Below, piece by piece: positions 1 to 7,700 of a DNA stretch of 9,095 bases. A program made the position numbers and the translations under genes. Source of the stretch: DATIXD01 sp035518875 (GTDB taxonomy: Bacteria; Pseudomonadota; Gammaproteobacteria; Methylococcales; Methylococcaceae). Position 1 is the first letter of the stretch. Each line of letters opens with the position of its first letter. The notes beneath the pieces are model-generated. The model worked only from the letters and a program-made list of their open reading frames with translations. It was not told where the DNA came from and searched no databases. Location: contig DATIXD010000332.1 in NCBI GenBank assembly GCA_035518875.1, positions 1-9,095 on the forward strand, in the 5' to 3' direction.

Positions 1-2
1 GA

Positions 3-67
3 CCTCGTTTGGCTTCTTCCGAAGCGCTATTGGACTAATAGTCATTATATCAATGACTTAAACGAGG
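3..67. other. Possible structured RNA, three-stem junction
   Basis: Three nested helices can be drawn by eye. An 8-bp closing stem pairs CCTCGTTT (3-10) with AAACGAGG (60-67). Inside it, GCTTC (12-16) pairs with GAAGC (21-25) around a TTCC loop, and AGTCATT (40-46) pairs with AATGACT (52-58) around ATATC. All pairs are Watson-Crick. The junction strands are 1, 14 and 1 nt. I do not recognise the hammerhead core or another named family. It could be the 3' end of an upstream transcript, a stand-alone RNA, or chance; the window edge hides the context and strand. Confidence 0.3.
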
Positions 68-213
68 ATCACCGTCTTTTATGAATAATCCGGGCTAAGC
101 ACGTTCCGTTCATGGCTGGAGGTTGAACGCCATCATGACCACACCCGTTTTTGCCCGTCGACGAAGTCGATGGCTTTCTCGCCAGCGCCCAGGCCGTCGA
201 GTTCAGGTCGGAA

Positions 214-246
214 GGCGGGTTACGGCTACCGCCTAACCCGCCCTAC
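214..246 (-). repeat. REP-like palindrome, copy 1
   Basis: A 9-bp perfect inverted repeat, GGCGGGTTA (214-222) and TAACCCGCC (234-242), surrounds an 11-nt loop and is followed by CTAC (243-246). Read on the minus strand the element is GTAG followed by the hairpin. A GTAG tetranucleotide 5' of an imperfect palindrome is the known hallmark of REP elements handled by RAYT (TnpA-REP) transposases. Two related copies occur at 2185-2214 and 7823-7858. Confidence 0.75.
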
Positions 247-322
247 TGCGCCGCATGATCCAGACCGCCAGTAACACCAGCCTATCTACACGAAGAGGGG
301 AAGAGGCAGGTAACCGGGACAG

Positions 323-445
323 CTAACCTTCCCGTTTCTTACGGTTCGCTGAGGCCTTCCAACGGCGTCCAATTCCCGCGCCAATTAGATATGTGACGTA
401 CAGCAAGACGGTCACAAGCAAGGTGTAGGCAATGAGTTCAAGCAT
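323..445 (-). CDS. Small single-span membrane protein, 40 aa, unknown
   Basis: A minus-strand frame of 40 codons opens with ATG at 445 and stops with TAG at 323. A GGAG Shine-Dalgarno sequence (454-457) lies 8 nt upstream of the start, which is ideal spacing. The product starts MLELIAY, has one hydrophobic helix at about residues 3-25 (LIAYTLLVTVLLYVTYLIGA), and ends in a strongly basic tail (RRWKASANRKKREG). By the positive-inside rule the N-terminus would face the periplasm and the tail the cytoplasm. I do not recognise the family; size and layout resemble the small subunits of respiratory oxidases (CydX/CcoQ class) but without their motifs. No co-oriented neighbour is visible, so context gives no function. 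The main support is the combination of start site spacing, hydrophobic segment and basic tail. Confidence 0.6.
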   Translation of the reverse strand: MLELIAYTLLVTVLLYVTYLIGAGIGRRWKASANRKKREG

Positions 446-790
446 CGATTTTTCTCCATTCTGCCGTTGTTCTCTGCAATTTGGTCCTCAGCATCCCGAC
501 CTTGGCAATCGTTCCGTTGCGGTCACTTAGGGCAAGCCGGCTTGACAGCCGTCGCGCGGGTCACTCAACCCCAGACCAACAGGGTGTGTATCATGCAACC
601 TATGGAGTTGACTACCTTATAACGATCAGACGCCAAGAGGCCAAAGACCAGGCATTGGTTATGACAAGAAAATCATCACATAGTCACCAGCTAGGGGCCC
701 CAATTTCTGCTTTGTGACGTGGCGTCGTAGACTACCGACCCTGCGGTTTGCGATTTCCGGTCAACGGCGAATTTATTGGGGAGATACGCA
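446..790. other. Intergenic region between divergent genes
   Basis: No convincing gene is seen. A frame at 481-717 opens only with TTG, lacks a ribosome binding site and has no recognisable content. The stretch should carry the promoters for the minus-strand small gene and the plus-strand RraA-like gene. A perfect 12-nt palindrome, CAAGCCGGCTTG (533-544), overlaps a TTGACA hexamer (542-547) and is flanked by GGTCACT copies; no good -10 element sits at the right distance, so I do not call a promoter. Confidence 0.4.
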
Positions 791-1513
791 ATGATTAGAG
801 GCCAAACTGTAAAAAAGCTTGCCAGCTTCGACACGCCCACCATCTGCAATCTGATCGAATTGTTTGATGTGCGCCCGCGCAATACCGGCTACCTGGACGA
901 GCGCATCAAAGCCTGCTTTCCGGAAATGCCGCCGATGGTCGGGTTTGCGGCGACGGCAACCTTCCGTGCATCGCTGCCGCTGCGCCAAGGCGACGGCTAT
1001 GCCAGCGTATACGATCAGGTGGAACGCTTTAGCGAACTCGACGGCCCGCCAATTGTGGTCTTTCAGGATTTGGACAGCCCTTCCGTTGGGGCAACGTTTG
1101 GCGAGATCATGTGTTCCGTCTATCAAGCCTTTGGCGCACAGGGCCTCATCACGAGCGGCACCGGGCGCGACCTCGAGCAGGTACGCAAGAAGGGATTTCC
1201 CGTTTTTACCAACGGCGCGAACTGTTCGCATGGCTATTTCCACATCCCGCAGATTCATGTGCCCATTCACGTGGGCGGCATCGCCATCTATCCAAACGAC
1301 TTGATTCACGGGGACTGTAACGGTGTGACGACCATTCCGAGTGACATCGCCACCGAGGTGGCCGATATTGGCAATGAGTTCATCGCTGCAGAAGCCGTGA
1401 TTCTGGAGGCAATGCAGGAACCCAATCCTACCCTGGCTCTGCTCAAAGCCGCACGAGCCGAAGCGGGCAGCCGGATCGACGCGCTGCGCAAACGCGTATC
1501 ACGCAAAAAGTGA
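791..1513 (+). CDS. RraA-family protein, HMG/CHA aldolase-like
   Basis: This 240-residue protein belongs to the RraA-like fold family, which holds both the RNase E inhibitor RraA and divalent-metal-dependent 4-hydroxy-4-methyl-2-oxoglutarate (HMG/CHA) aldolases. It is often misnamed dimethylmenaquinone methyltransferase. The start is the ATG at 791, because GGGGAG at 778-783 lies 7 nt upstream; an in-frame TTG at 776 would overlap that site. The family landmarks are the N-terminal FDTPTICNLIE segment (13-23), a Gly-Glu pair at 104-105 in the helix facing the active site, the substrate- and metal-binding Arg126-Asp127 in GTGRDLEQV, and the C-terminal PNDLIHGDCNGVTTIP strand pair. The length matches the aldolases (about 230-240) rather than E. 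coli RraA (about 160). The Arg-Asp pair favours an aldolase or decarboxylase acting on an oxo-acid over an RNase inhibitor. It stands alone on this strand, so the substrate is not indicated. Confidence 0.85.
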   Translation: MIRGQTVKKLASFDTPTICNLIELFDVRPRNTGYLDERIKACFPEMPPMVGFAATATFRASLPLRQGDGYASVYDQVERFSELDGPPIVVFQDLDSPSVGATFGEIMCSVYQAFGAQGLITSGTGRDLEQVRKKGFPVFTNGANCSHGYFHIPQIHVPIHVGGIAIYPNDLIHGDCNGVTTIPSDIATEVADIGNEFIAAEAVILEAMQEPNPTLALLKAARAEAGSRIDALRKRVSRKK

Positions 1514-1602
1514 CGAGACAAAAACCGAAGAGACGGGTTGGCTAAGCCTGATCTGCCCCACCGCTGTTAAGAATGCTGTTCGGACTCAAGCCGCTGAAAT
1601 CT

Positions 1603-1632
1603 TTTACAGCCGCCCGATCCCACGCATATACT
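1603..1632 (+). promoter_or_regulatory. Sigma70-type promoter
   Basis: TTTACA (1603-1608) and TATACT (1627-1632) each match the sigma70 consensus at five of six positions and are 18 nt apart. Transcription would begin near 1639, giving a leader of about 40 nt before the ATG at 1678. It is the best promoter-like sequence I found upstream of the exported protein and may also serve the efflux genes beyond it. I see no clear MerR-type operator in the spacer, which is not elongated to the 19-20 nt of such promoters. Confidence 0.55.
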
Positions 1633-1677
1633 TAAGCGCCCCAAGCCCTCCCATTGAGAGCCGCACCGAAGTTCCAC

Positions 1678-2070
1678 ATGATTCAAGCCTCGCGCATCGT
1701 CATCATCGGCCTTCTGGCGCTCATGCAGCTGATCGCGCCGCTGGTACATGCCCATGCAGGCGGCGGTCAATCGACCGGTTTCATCCACGTTCCGGGGCTC
1801 GAGTTTCTCGCCAACACCGGTGGAGATCTGGCCCAGCCCTTGGATGAGCCGGGATCGTACGACCTTATCGTCGGCTTGACTCCGGGGCTCAAGGACAACA
1901 GCGAGAACGTCGCCCCCGCAGCGGATCCGGAACCCGTTTTGCCGCCGTTTTGGCCCCTTGCTCTCCCGAGCCCGCCGGCCTTGCCGACCCGTCTTACTGT
2001 CGATATTCCGCCCCCGCTTCCGCAACAATTTTTTTCGCCCTCCTCTCCCCGCGCGCCTCCTGTCTCCTGA
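1678..2070 (+). CDS. Small exported protein next to metal efflux operon
   Basis: The product is 130 residues. MIQASR, a hydrophobic core (IVIIGLLALMQLIAPLV, 7-23) and HAHAGG form a Sec signal peptide, with cleavage likely after Ala25 (VHA) or Ala27 (AHA). If cut after Ala25, the mature protein begins with histidine, as in the copper proteins CopC and PmoB. The remainder is acidic in the middle and proline-rich at the C-terminus (from about residue 87), has no cysteine and no second membrane span. I chose ATG 1678 because an upstream in-frame TTG (1654) would put charged residues before the signal peptide. The Shine-Dalgarno site is weak. Similar short proteins with an 'APLVHAHAGG'-type signal are, as I recall, found beside CzcCBA-type operons. 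Its role is unknown; a periplasmic metal-binding accessory is a reasonable guess. Confidence 0.7.
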   Translation: MIQASRIVIIGLLALMQLIAPLVHAHAGGGQSTGFIHVPGLEFLANTGGDLAQPLDEPGSYDLIVGLTPGLKDNSENVAPAADPEPVLPPFWPLALPSPPALPTRLTVDIPPPLPQQFFSPSSPRAPPVS

Positions 2071-2146
2071 TTTTCTCGTTTCTCACCTAGCGTTTTAGGG
2101 TGGGCCGTTTTCCTGCCCTCGATGCGGCAAGGTGTCGCAAAGGCCG

Positions 2147-2169
2147 GTTCGAGCGCAAAGCGCCGGAAC
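2147..2169. other. Small hairpin upstream of REP copy 2
   Basis: GTTC (2147-2150) pairs with GAAC (2166-2169), and inside it GCGC (2153-2156) pairs with GCGC (2160-2163) around an AAA loop, with a small internal bulge. It has no T-run, so it is not an intrinsic terminator. It lies 15 nt before REP copy 2 in the leader region of the efflux operon. Confidence 0.3.
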
Positions 2170-2184
2170 GCAGATTTTGAGTTT

Positions 2185-2214
2185 GTTGGGTTACGCTTCG
2201 CTAACCCAACCTAC
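2185..2214 (-). repeat. REP-like palindrome, copy 2
   Basis: GTTGGGTTA (2185-2193) and TAACCCAAC (2202-2210) form a perfect 9-bp stem with an 8-nt loop, followed by CTAC (2211-2214), so the GTAG head is on the minus strand as in copy 1. It sits between the exported-protein gene and the outer membrane factor. Its translation produces the GYASLTQPT stretch in the upstream extension of the next frame, which argues that the extension is not real protein. Confidence 0.75.
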
Positions 2215-2332
2215 CTTTCAGGCTTTTGCAGCACCTCCGATGCGGTGGGAAAACAAAAAGACATCTGACCACCCTACGACGGATAAAACCCCAGTTCCGA
2301 TACATCCATGGGGGTTATCGCTTGGAGTCACT

Positions 2333-3643
2333 ATGAGAGTCACGTACACAACGGTTCGCGCCCTCAGTCTTTGGTTTTGGGTCGTCGCGGCCTTTGCTCA
2401 GGGCGAAGCGGACCGATTAAAGGTCCGGAGCGAAGCGGGCCGACTCAATCCCGAGGATGAAATGATCGTGGAGCATTATGATGCTTTGAGGTTGGTGGAA
2501 TCGCTGAGCCTGAAACAGGTGGTCGAAGCCACGTTCGAGCAGTATCCGCAAGGAGCGATCATCTCGGCCCTGCGCGACGAGGCGCAGGCCTTGAACCGGC
2601 GCACCAACAGTTTGATTGCCGGTTATCCGATGATTTATCTGCAATGGATCGACGACCGGGCGTTGAGCGATCGGGGTGTGGTGCAGATACAAACCGGTTA
2701 CCAAGTCCCTATCTGGATGTGGGGCCAGCGCGATGCCAGCCGGGCCGTCGCCGGTGAAGCCGAAAAGAGCGCGAACCTTTTCGCCCAGGCCCTCAAGCAC
2801 GAGGTCGCGGGCTTGGTGCGCGAGGCGCTGTGGAATCTGAGTCTGGTCGAAAACCGCCACGAACTGGCCAAACAGGTCTTTGACGTTTCCGGGCAACTGG
2901 TCGCCGCCGTCGAGCGAAGGGTCGATCTCGGCGATCTGGCCCGGTCCGATCTGTTGCTGGCCGAAAGCGATCATTTGGAAAAGAAATCCCTGCTGGCTCT
3001 GGCGGAGGCCGAGGTCATGCACGCCCGCAAGGCTTACATGAATCTGACCCGCCTGGAGAAAGCGCCGAAGAACTTTACCGAAGAGCAAAGCCAGCAGGCG
3101 GAAATCGGCGAGCAGCATCCGGCGGTTTCCGCCGCCAACGCATTGATCGAGCGGGCCCAGGCGGAAGTGGAATTCACCCGCCGGTCCAAGCAGGGCAATC
3201 AGCCGACCATTCTCGTGGGCACCCAGCACGACCGCGTGACCCACGGGGGCTCATTCGATAACGAGACCAACCTGGTGCTGCAAATCCCCATCGGCGGCGA
3301 CTCCTGGAACGCCCCCATGGTGGCACAGGCGAATGTCGCCCTGACCCACAAAGTGGCCGATCGCGGCACCTTGTTGCGGCAATTGGAAAAGGCTTTGCAC
3401 GAGGCCAAGCACAATCTCGAAGTGGACCTCGCCACCCTGGACATCGCCAACCAGCGCAAGGAGATTGCGGAAACCCAGCTCAAGATGAGCCGGCTCGCCT
3501 TCGAGACCGGAGAGATACCGCTCATCGATTTTCTCAAGATTCAGGCGAGCGCGCAGACCGCCATTCGCGACGCCCGCGAAAGAGCCATCCTGTTGCAGCG
3601 GGACACTGCATTTTACAACCAGGTCGTCGGGGTGACGCCATGA
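2333..3643 (+). CDS. TolC-family outer membrane factor of metal efflux
   Basis: This is the outer membrane channel of a CzcCBA/CusCBA-type tripartite pump, 436 residues. The frame stays open back to a GTG at 2132, but ATG 2333 is the better start: GGAG (2324-2327) lies 5 nt upstream, and it yields a clean signal peptide (MRVTYTTVRALSLWFWVVAAFA, cleavage after Ala22). No lipobox cysteine is present, unlike E. coli CusC. The two TolC repeats are visible: the first ends in RVDLGDLARSDLLLAESDHL and the following coiled coil (197-240), the second in FETGEIPLIDFLKIQASAQT with its helix (390-430). The segment HPAVSAANALIERAQAEVE (262-280) is the typical linker helix. The gene overlaps the adaptor gene by 4 nt (ATGA). 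The length fits CzcC-like proteins (about 420-440). Substrate specificity is not set by this subunit. Confidence 0.9.
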   Translation: MRVTYTTVRALSLWFWVVAAFAQGEADRLKVRSEAGRLNPEDEMIVEHYDALRLVESLSLKQVVEATFEQYPQGAIISALRDEAQALNRRTNSLIAGYPMIYLQWIDDRALSDRGVVQIQTGYQVPIWMWGQRDASRAVAGEAEKSANLFAQALKHEVAGLVREALWNLSLVENRHELAKQVFDVSGQLVAAVERRVDLGDLARSDLLLAESDHLEKKSLLALAEAEVMHARKAYMNLTRLEKAPKNFTEEQSQQAEIGEQHPAVSAANALIERAQAEVEFTRRSKQGNQPTILVGTQHDRVTHGGSFDNETNLVLQIPIGGDSWNAPMVAQANVALTHKVADRGTLLRQLEKALHEAKHNLEVDLATLDIANQRKEIAETQLKMSRLAFETGEIPLIDFLKIQASAQTAIRDARERAILLQRDTAFYNQVVGVTP

Positions 3644-4770
3644 GGAAGATCGTCACCTCGCTCGCGCTGGCGACGGGTTTGCTACTGGGTTTTGGCGCTC
3701 AGGCGCTAGAGGAGGTCGTCAGGCTGACCGAAGAACAGGCCCAGCACATTGGCATCCGCACCTTGAAACCGCAGCTCACCTCCGGCGTACCGCTGGAGCG
3801 GGCCCCCGCGCGCGTGAGCCTGCCGCCGCAGAACGAATACATCGTCAGTGCACCCCAGGCCGGAGTGATCAGCAAGGTGGAAGTGGCCCTCGGCGTCAAA
3901 ATCGCCGCCGGCCAGGTGCTGGCGCAAATTCAGAGCCCGAACTTGCTGGCCTTGCAGCGTGAGCTGCTCGACGCCGCAAGCCAGTTCAATCTGGCCCGGG
4001 CCAAGTTGGACCGGGACAAGACCCTGCTCGAGGAAGGCATCGTGTCCAAAATGCGCTGGCAGGAGACGAAAAGCGCCTTCGAACGCTACGCGACGGCGCT
4101 CCGGGAAGCGGAGCAGGTGCTGGCCGCCGCGGGCGTGAGTGAGCCCGACATTCGCGCGCTCAAGCAAAGTCGCAATCTGACCGCCACGCTGACCGTGCGT
4201 TCGCCCATAACCGGCGTGATTCTCGAACGCATGGCGGTGGCCGGACAGCGGGTGGACCTGCTGGCGCCCCTTTTCCGCGTCGGCAAGCTCGACGAACTCT
4301 GGCTGGAAATCAACATGCCGACGGAACGCATGGGCGAGATCAGGATGGGCGACAAGGTGTTCGTCGAAAACACGAGCCTTAAGGCCCGCATCACCCACAT
4401 CAGTCAGAATGTCGATCCGAGCAGCCAGACCACCTTGGTGCGCGCCGTCATCGAGGCCAAGACCGATGAGCTTCGTCCTGGGGCTTTAGTCGGCCCGCTT
4501 CGCCCCGGCCAGAATGTCAACGTCCAACTGATGCACGCCAGCACGGACAAACTGTTCCGCCTGCCGATTTCGGCTCTGACCAGTCAGGAGGGCAAGGATT
4601 ACGTGTTCGTGCGAGTCCCCCAAGGATTTGCCGCCCGGCCGGTTGCGGTCGCCGGCAGGGCGGAGCACGAGGCGGTCATTCACGGCGGTTTGAACGACGG
4701 CGACGAAGTCGTGGTGCAGGGCGTCGCCGCGCTCAAAGCGAGCTGGATCGGCATCGGAGGCAATGAATGA
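3640..4770 (+). CDS. RND efflux periplasmic adaptor, CzcB/CusB family
   Basis: This 376-residue membrane fusion protein would link the inner membrane pump to the outer membrane channel. The order of parts is a signal peptide (1-22, AQA before Leu23), a first half lipoyl domain (about 67-102, YIVSAPQAGVISKVEVALGVKIAAGQVLAQIQSP in part), an alpha-helical hairpin (103-175), the second lipoyl half (TVRSPITGVILERM, 185-198), a beta-barrel (about 218-300), and a membrane-proximal domain (305-370). No lipobox cysteine is present. The mature N-terminus is short and lacks the YDPMYP metal-binding segment and the methionines that CusB uses to accept Cu(I) from CusF, so a CusF-like handover is not suggested. 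Its ATG overlaps the preceding stop (ATGA), and its own stop overlaps the pump start, so the three genes are probably translated in a coupled way. Confidence 0.92.
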   Translation: MRKIVTSLALATGLLLGFGAQALEEVVRLTEEQAQHIGIRTLKPQLTSGVPLERAPARVSLPPQNEYIVSAPQAGVISKVEVALGVKIAAGQVLAQIQSPNLLALQRELLDAASQFNLARAKLDRDKTLLEEGIVSKMRWQETKSAFERYATALREAEQVLAAAGVSEPDIRALKQSRNLTATLTVRSPITGVILERMAVAGQRVDLLAPLFRVGKLDELWLEINMPTERMGEIRMGDKVFVENTSLKARITHISQNVDPSSQTTLVRAVIEAKTDELRPGALVGPLRPGQNVNVQLMHASTDKLFRLPISALTSQEGKDYVFVRVPQGFAARPVAVAGRAEHEAVIHGGLNDGDEVVVQGVAALKASWIGIGGNE

Positions 4771-7700
4771 TGGCAAGGCTGATCCAGTTCGCGCTCACCC
4801 AGCGCCTCATCGTCCTGCTGGGGGTGCTGCTGCTGGCCGGCGCCGGATGGTACGCGGCGATCAACCTGCCGATCGACGCCTTCCCCGATGTTTCGCCCAC
4901 CCAGGTCAAGGTGATCGTCAAGGCGGCCGGCATGACGCCGGAAGAAGTGGAAGCCCGGATCACCGCGCCCATCGAGGTAGAGCTGCTGGGCATACCCAGA
5001 CAGACCATGCTGCGCTCGATCGCCAAATACGCGCTGACCGACATCACCATCGACTTTGAGGAAGGCACCGACATCTATTGGGCGCGCCAGCAGATCGCCG
5101 AACGCATCAACGGCCTCTGGGGTAGTCTGCCCCAAGGCGTCGAGGGCGGCATCGCGCCCATGACCACACCGCTGGGCGAGATGTTCATGTTCACCGTCGA
5201 AGGCGGCGATTTGACCCTGATGGAACGCCGCAATCTGCTCGACTGGGTGATCCGGCCGGCGCTGCGCACCGTGAAGGGCGTCGCCGACGTCAACACCCTG
5301 GGAGGGATGGCGCGCAGCTACGAGGTGATTCCGGACAACGGTAGGATGTCGGCTCGCGGCATCTCCATGCAGATGCTGGTCGAGGCGCTCCGATCCAATA
5401 ACCGCAACGACGGCGCGGGACGCATCCCCGAAGGCGAGGAATCGCTGCTGGTAAGGGTTGAGGGACGCATCAGGGATATGGAGGACGTGCGTTCGATCGT
5501 CATAACCACCCAGCAGGGGGTGGCCATCACCGTGGGCGACGTGGCGGAGGTGCGCATCGGTGCGCTGACCCGCTACGGCGCGGTCAGTCAGAACGGAACC
5601 GGCGAGGTCGCAGAAGGACTGGTGCTGAGCCTGCGCGGGGCCAACGCCCGCCAGGTGGTGGAGGGGATCGAACGGAAAATCGAGGAACTCCAGCCGGCCC
5701 TGCCCGAGGGCGTGAAGATCGATGTCTTTTACAATCGCGGCCACCTGGTGGAACGGGCGGTGCACACCGTGACCAAGGCGCTGGTGGAAGCGGTCGTGCT
5801 GGTGCTGGTCTTGCTGATGCTTTTTTTGGGAGAGTGGCGCGCGGCACTGACCGTGGCCTGTTCCCTGCCGCTGGCGGCGCTGTTCACCTTCATCATGATG
5901 CGATGGTTCGGCATGAGCGCCAATCTGATGAGCCTGGGCGGGCTGGCGATCGCCATCGGCATGCTGGTGGACGCCGCCGTGGTGGTGGTGGAAAACATCG
6001 CCACCCACCTGGCCGCCGAGGACAAGGCCAAGAGGCTGCCCCGCCTGCACCTGATCTATCGCTCAGCGCGCGAGGTGGCGACGCCGGTGACATCGGGCAT
6101 CCTCATCATCGTCATCGTGTTCCTGCCCTTGCTGACGCTTCGGGATCTGGAAGGCAAGCTGTTCTCGCCCGTGGCCCTGACTATCGTGTTCGCGCTGAGC
6201 GGCTCGCTGATTCTGTCGCTGACGGTGATTCCGGTGCTGGCCTCGTTCCTCCTCAAAAAGATGCCGCACGAGGAGCCCTGGTTGCCGCGCACCCTCCACC
6301 GGCTGTACGAACCGGCACTGAACTGGTGCCTGGCACACGTTAGAGTGGTGCTGATAGCCGCCGGCGTACTGCTGGCGCTGACCCCCCTGGTCTATATGCA
6401 GATCGGCAAGACCTTCATGCCGACCATGGACGAGGGTGACATCATCGTGCAGCTGGAAAAACTGCCCTCGATCACGCTGGATCAGTCGGTACGACTGGAC
6501 AAGCGCATCCAGAACGCGATTCTGGAACACGTTCCGGAAGTGACCCGCATCGTCGCCCGAGTGGGCGCCGACGAAATCGGCCTGGACCCCATGGGGCTCA
6601 ACGAAACCGATACTTTTCTGATCCTCAAACCGCGCGAGGAATGGCGCATGGACAGCAAGGAAGCACTCATCGACGAGATTCGCAAGGTGATCGAAACCGT
6701 TCCGGGCATCGCCTTCGGTTTCACCCAGCCGATCCAGATGCGGGTGACGGAAATGCTGACCGGGGTCAGAGGGGATGTGGCGGTGAAGCTGTACGGGCCG
6801 GAACTGGCCGTGCTCAACGCCAAGGCCGAACAAATCGCCGAGACCTTGCGCAAAGTTCCCGGGGCATCGGACGTCTTCACCATTCGCAACGAGGGCCTGC
6901 AATACCTTCAGGTCAAAATCGACCGGCTCGCCGCCGGCCGCATGGGGCTGGACGTGGATTCCCTGGAGCAGATGCTGCGCGCCCAGATCGAAGGGCTCAA
7001 GCTCGGGATCGTCCAGGAAGGCATCCGGCGCACGCCGCTACTGCTGCGCGGCTCCGGCGATCCCGCCAGCTTCTCGGCCTTGCAGATCACCCTGCCCAAC
7101 AGTCAGCGCATTCCGCTGTCGGCGGTGGCCAAGATCGAACGGATCGAAGGCGTCGTCTCAGTGGCGCGCGAGCGGGGGCAGCGTTTCTCGGTGGTGCGCA
7201 GCAACGTCAAAGGGCGCGATCTGGTCGGCTTCGTCGCCGAAGCGCGTGAGGCCGTAGCGAGAGATGTACAGCTGCCGCAAGGCTATTACATCCAGTGGGG
7301 CGGTCAGTTCGAGAACCAGCAGCGGGCGGCGGCGCGGCTCGCCCTGGTGATTCCAGTTTCCATCGGCCTGATCTTTTTCTTGCTGTTTTCCACTTTCGGC
7401 TCGATCAGGCAGGCGGCGCTCGTTCTGTCCAACATCCCGCTGGCGATGATCGGCGGTGTGTTCGCCCTGTGGATTTCCGGGGAGTATCTTTCGGTGCCGG
7501 CCTCGGTGGGCTTCATCGCATTGCTCGGCATCGCGGTGCTCAACGGTGTGGTGATGGTGAGCTACTTCAACCAGCTGCGGACATTCGGCATGGACATGGG
7601 CCGGGTGGTCGTGCTGGGTTCCCTGCGCCGGTTACGGCCGGTATTGATGACCGCCAGTATCGCCGCCTTCGGCCTGATCCCCTTGCTGTTCGCCACCGGG

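Larger units (their letters stand above)
1..322. other. Gene-free left edge
   Basis: I see no intact gene here. The stretch contains a possible three-stem RNA fold (3-67) and REP copy 1 (214-246). Between them, an ATG at 135 opens a short frame that becomes codon-biased after a one-base shift near position 156 and then runs into the REP; this may be a gene remnant but is too short to name. The stretch lies downstream of the minus-strand small gene that ends at 323. Confidence 0.5.

Noticed and set aside
3..67. Integron attC site
   Set aside because: The outer arms are GTTT on the left and AAAC on the right, the reverse of the AAC...GTT order of attC sites.
481..717. 78-codon plus-strand frame
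   Set aside because: It has a TTG start, no Shine-Dalgarno site, and no domain or codon pattern like its neighbours.
773..1309. 178-codon minus-strand open frame
   Set aside because: It overlaps the RraA-like gene, which has clear family motifs and a good ribosome binding site.
1567..2028. 153-codon minus-strand open frame
   Set aside because: It is opposite the exported-protein gene, which has a promoter and signal peptide; the antisense product is Arg/Gln-rich and featureless.
2132..2332. N-terminal extension of the outer membrane factor from GTG 2132
   Set aside because: It would translate REP copy 2, lacks a ribosome binding site and would bury the signal peptide 67 residues in.
2417..3244. 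275-codon minus-strand open frame
   Set aside because: It is the shadow of the outer membrane factor gene, whose own motifs are clear.
4680..6050. 456-codon minus-strand open frame
   Set aside because: It lies wholly opposite the adaptor and pump genes, is rich in His, Gln and Gly as antisense of GC-rich code usually is, and shows no family motif.
6063..6902. 279-codon minus-strand open frame
   Set aside because: It is antisense to the pump gene, is His/Gln-rich and has no recognisable domain.
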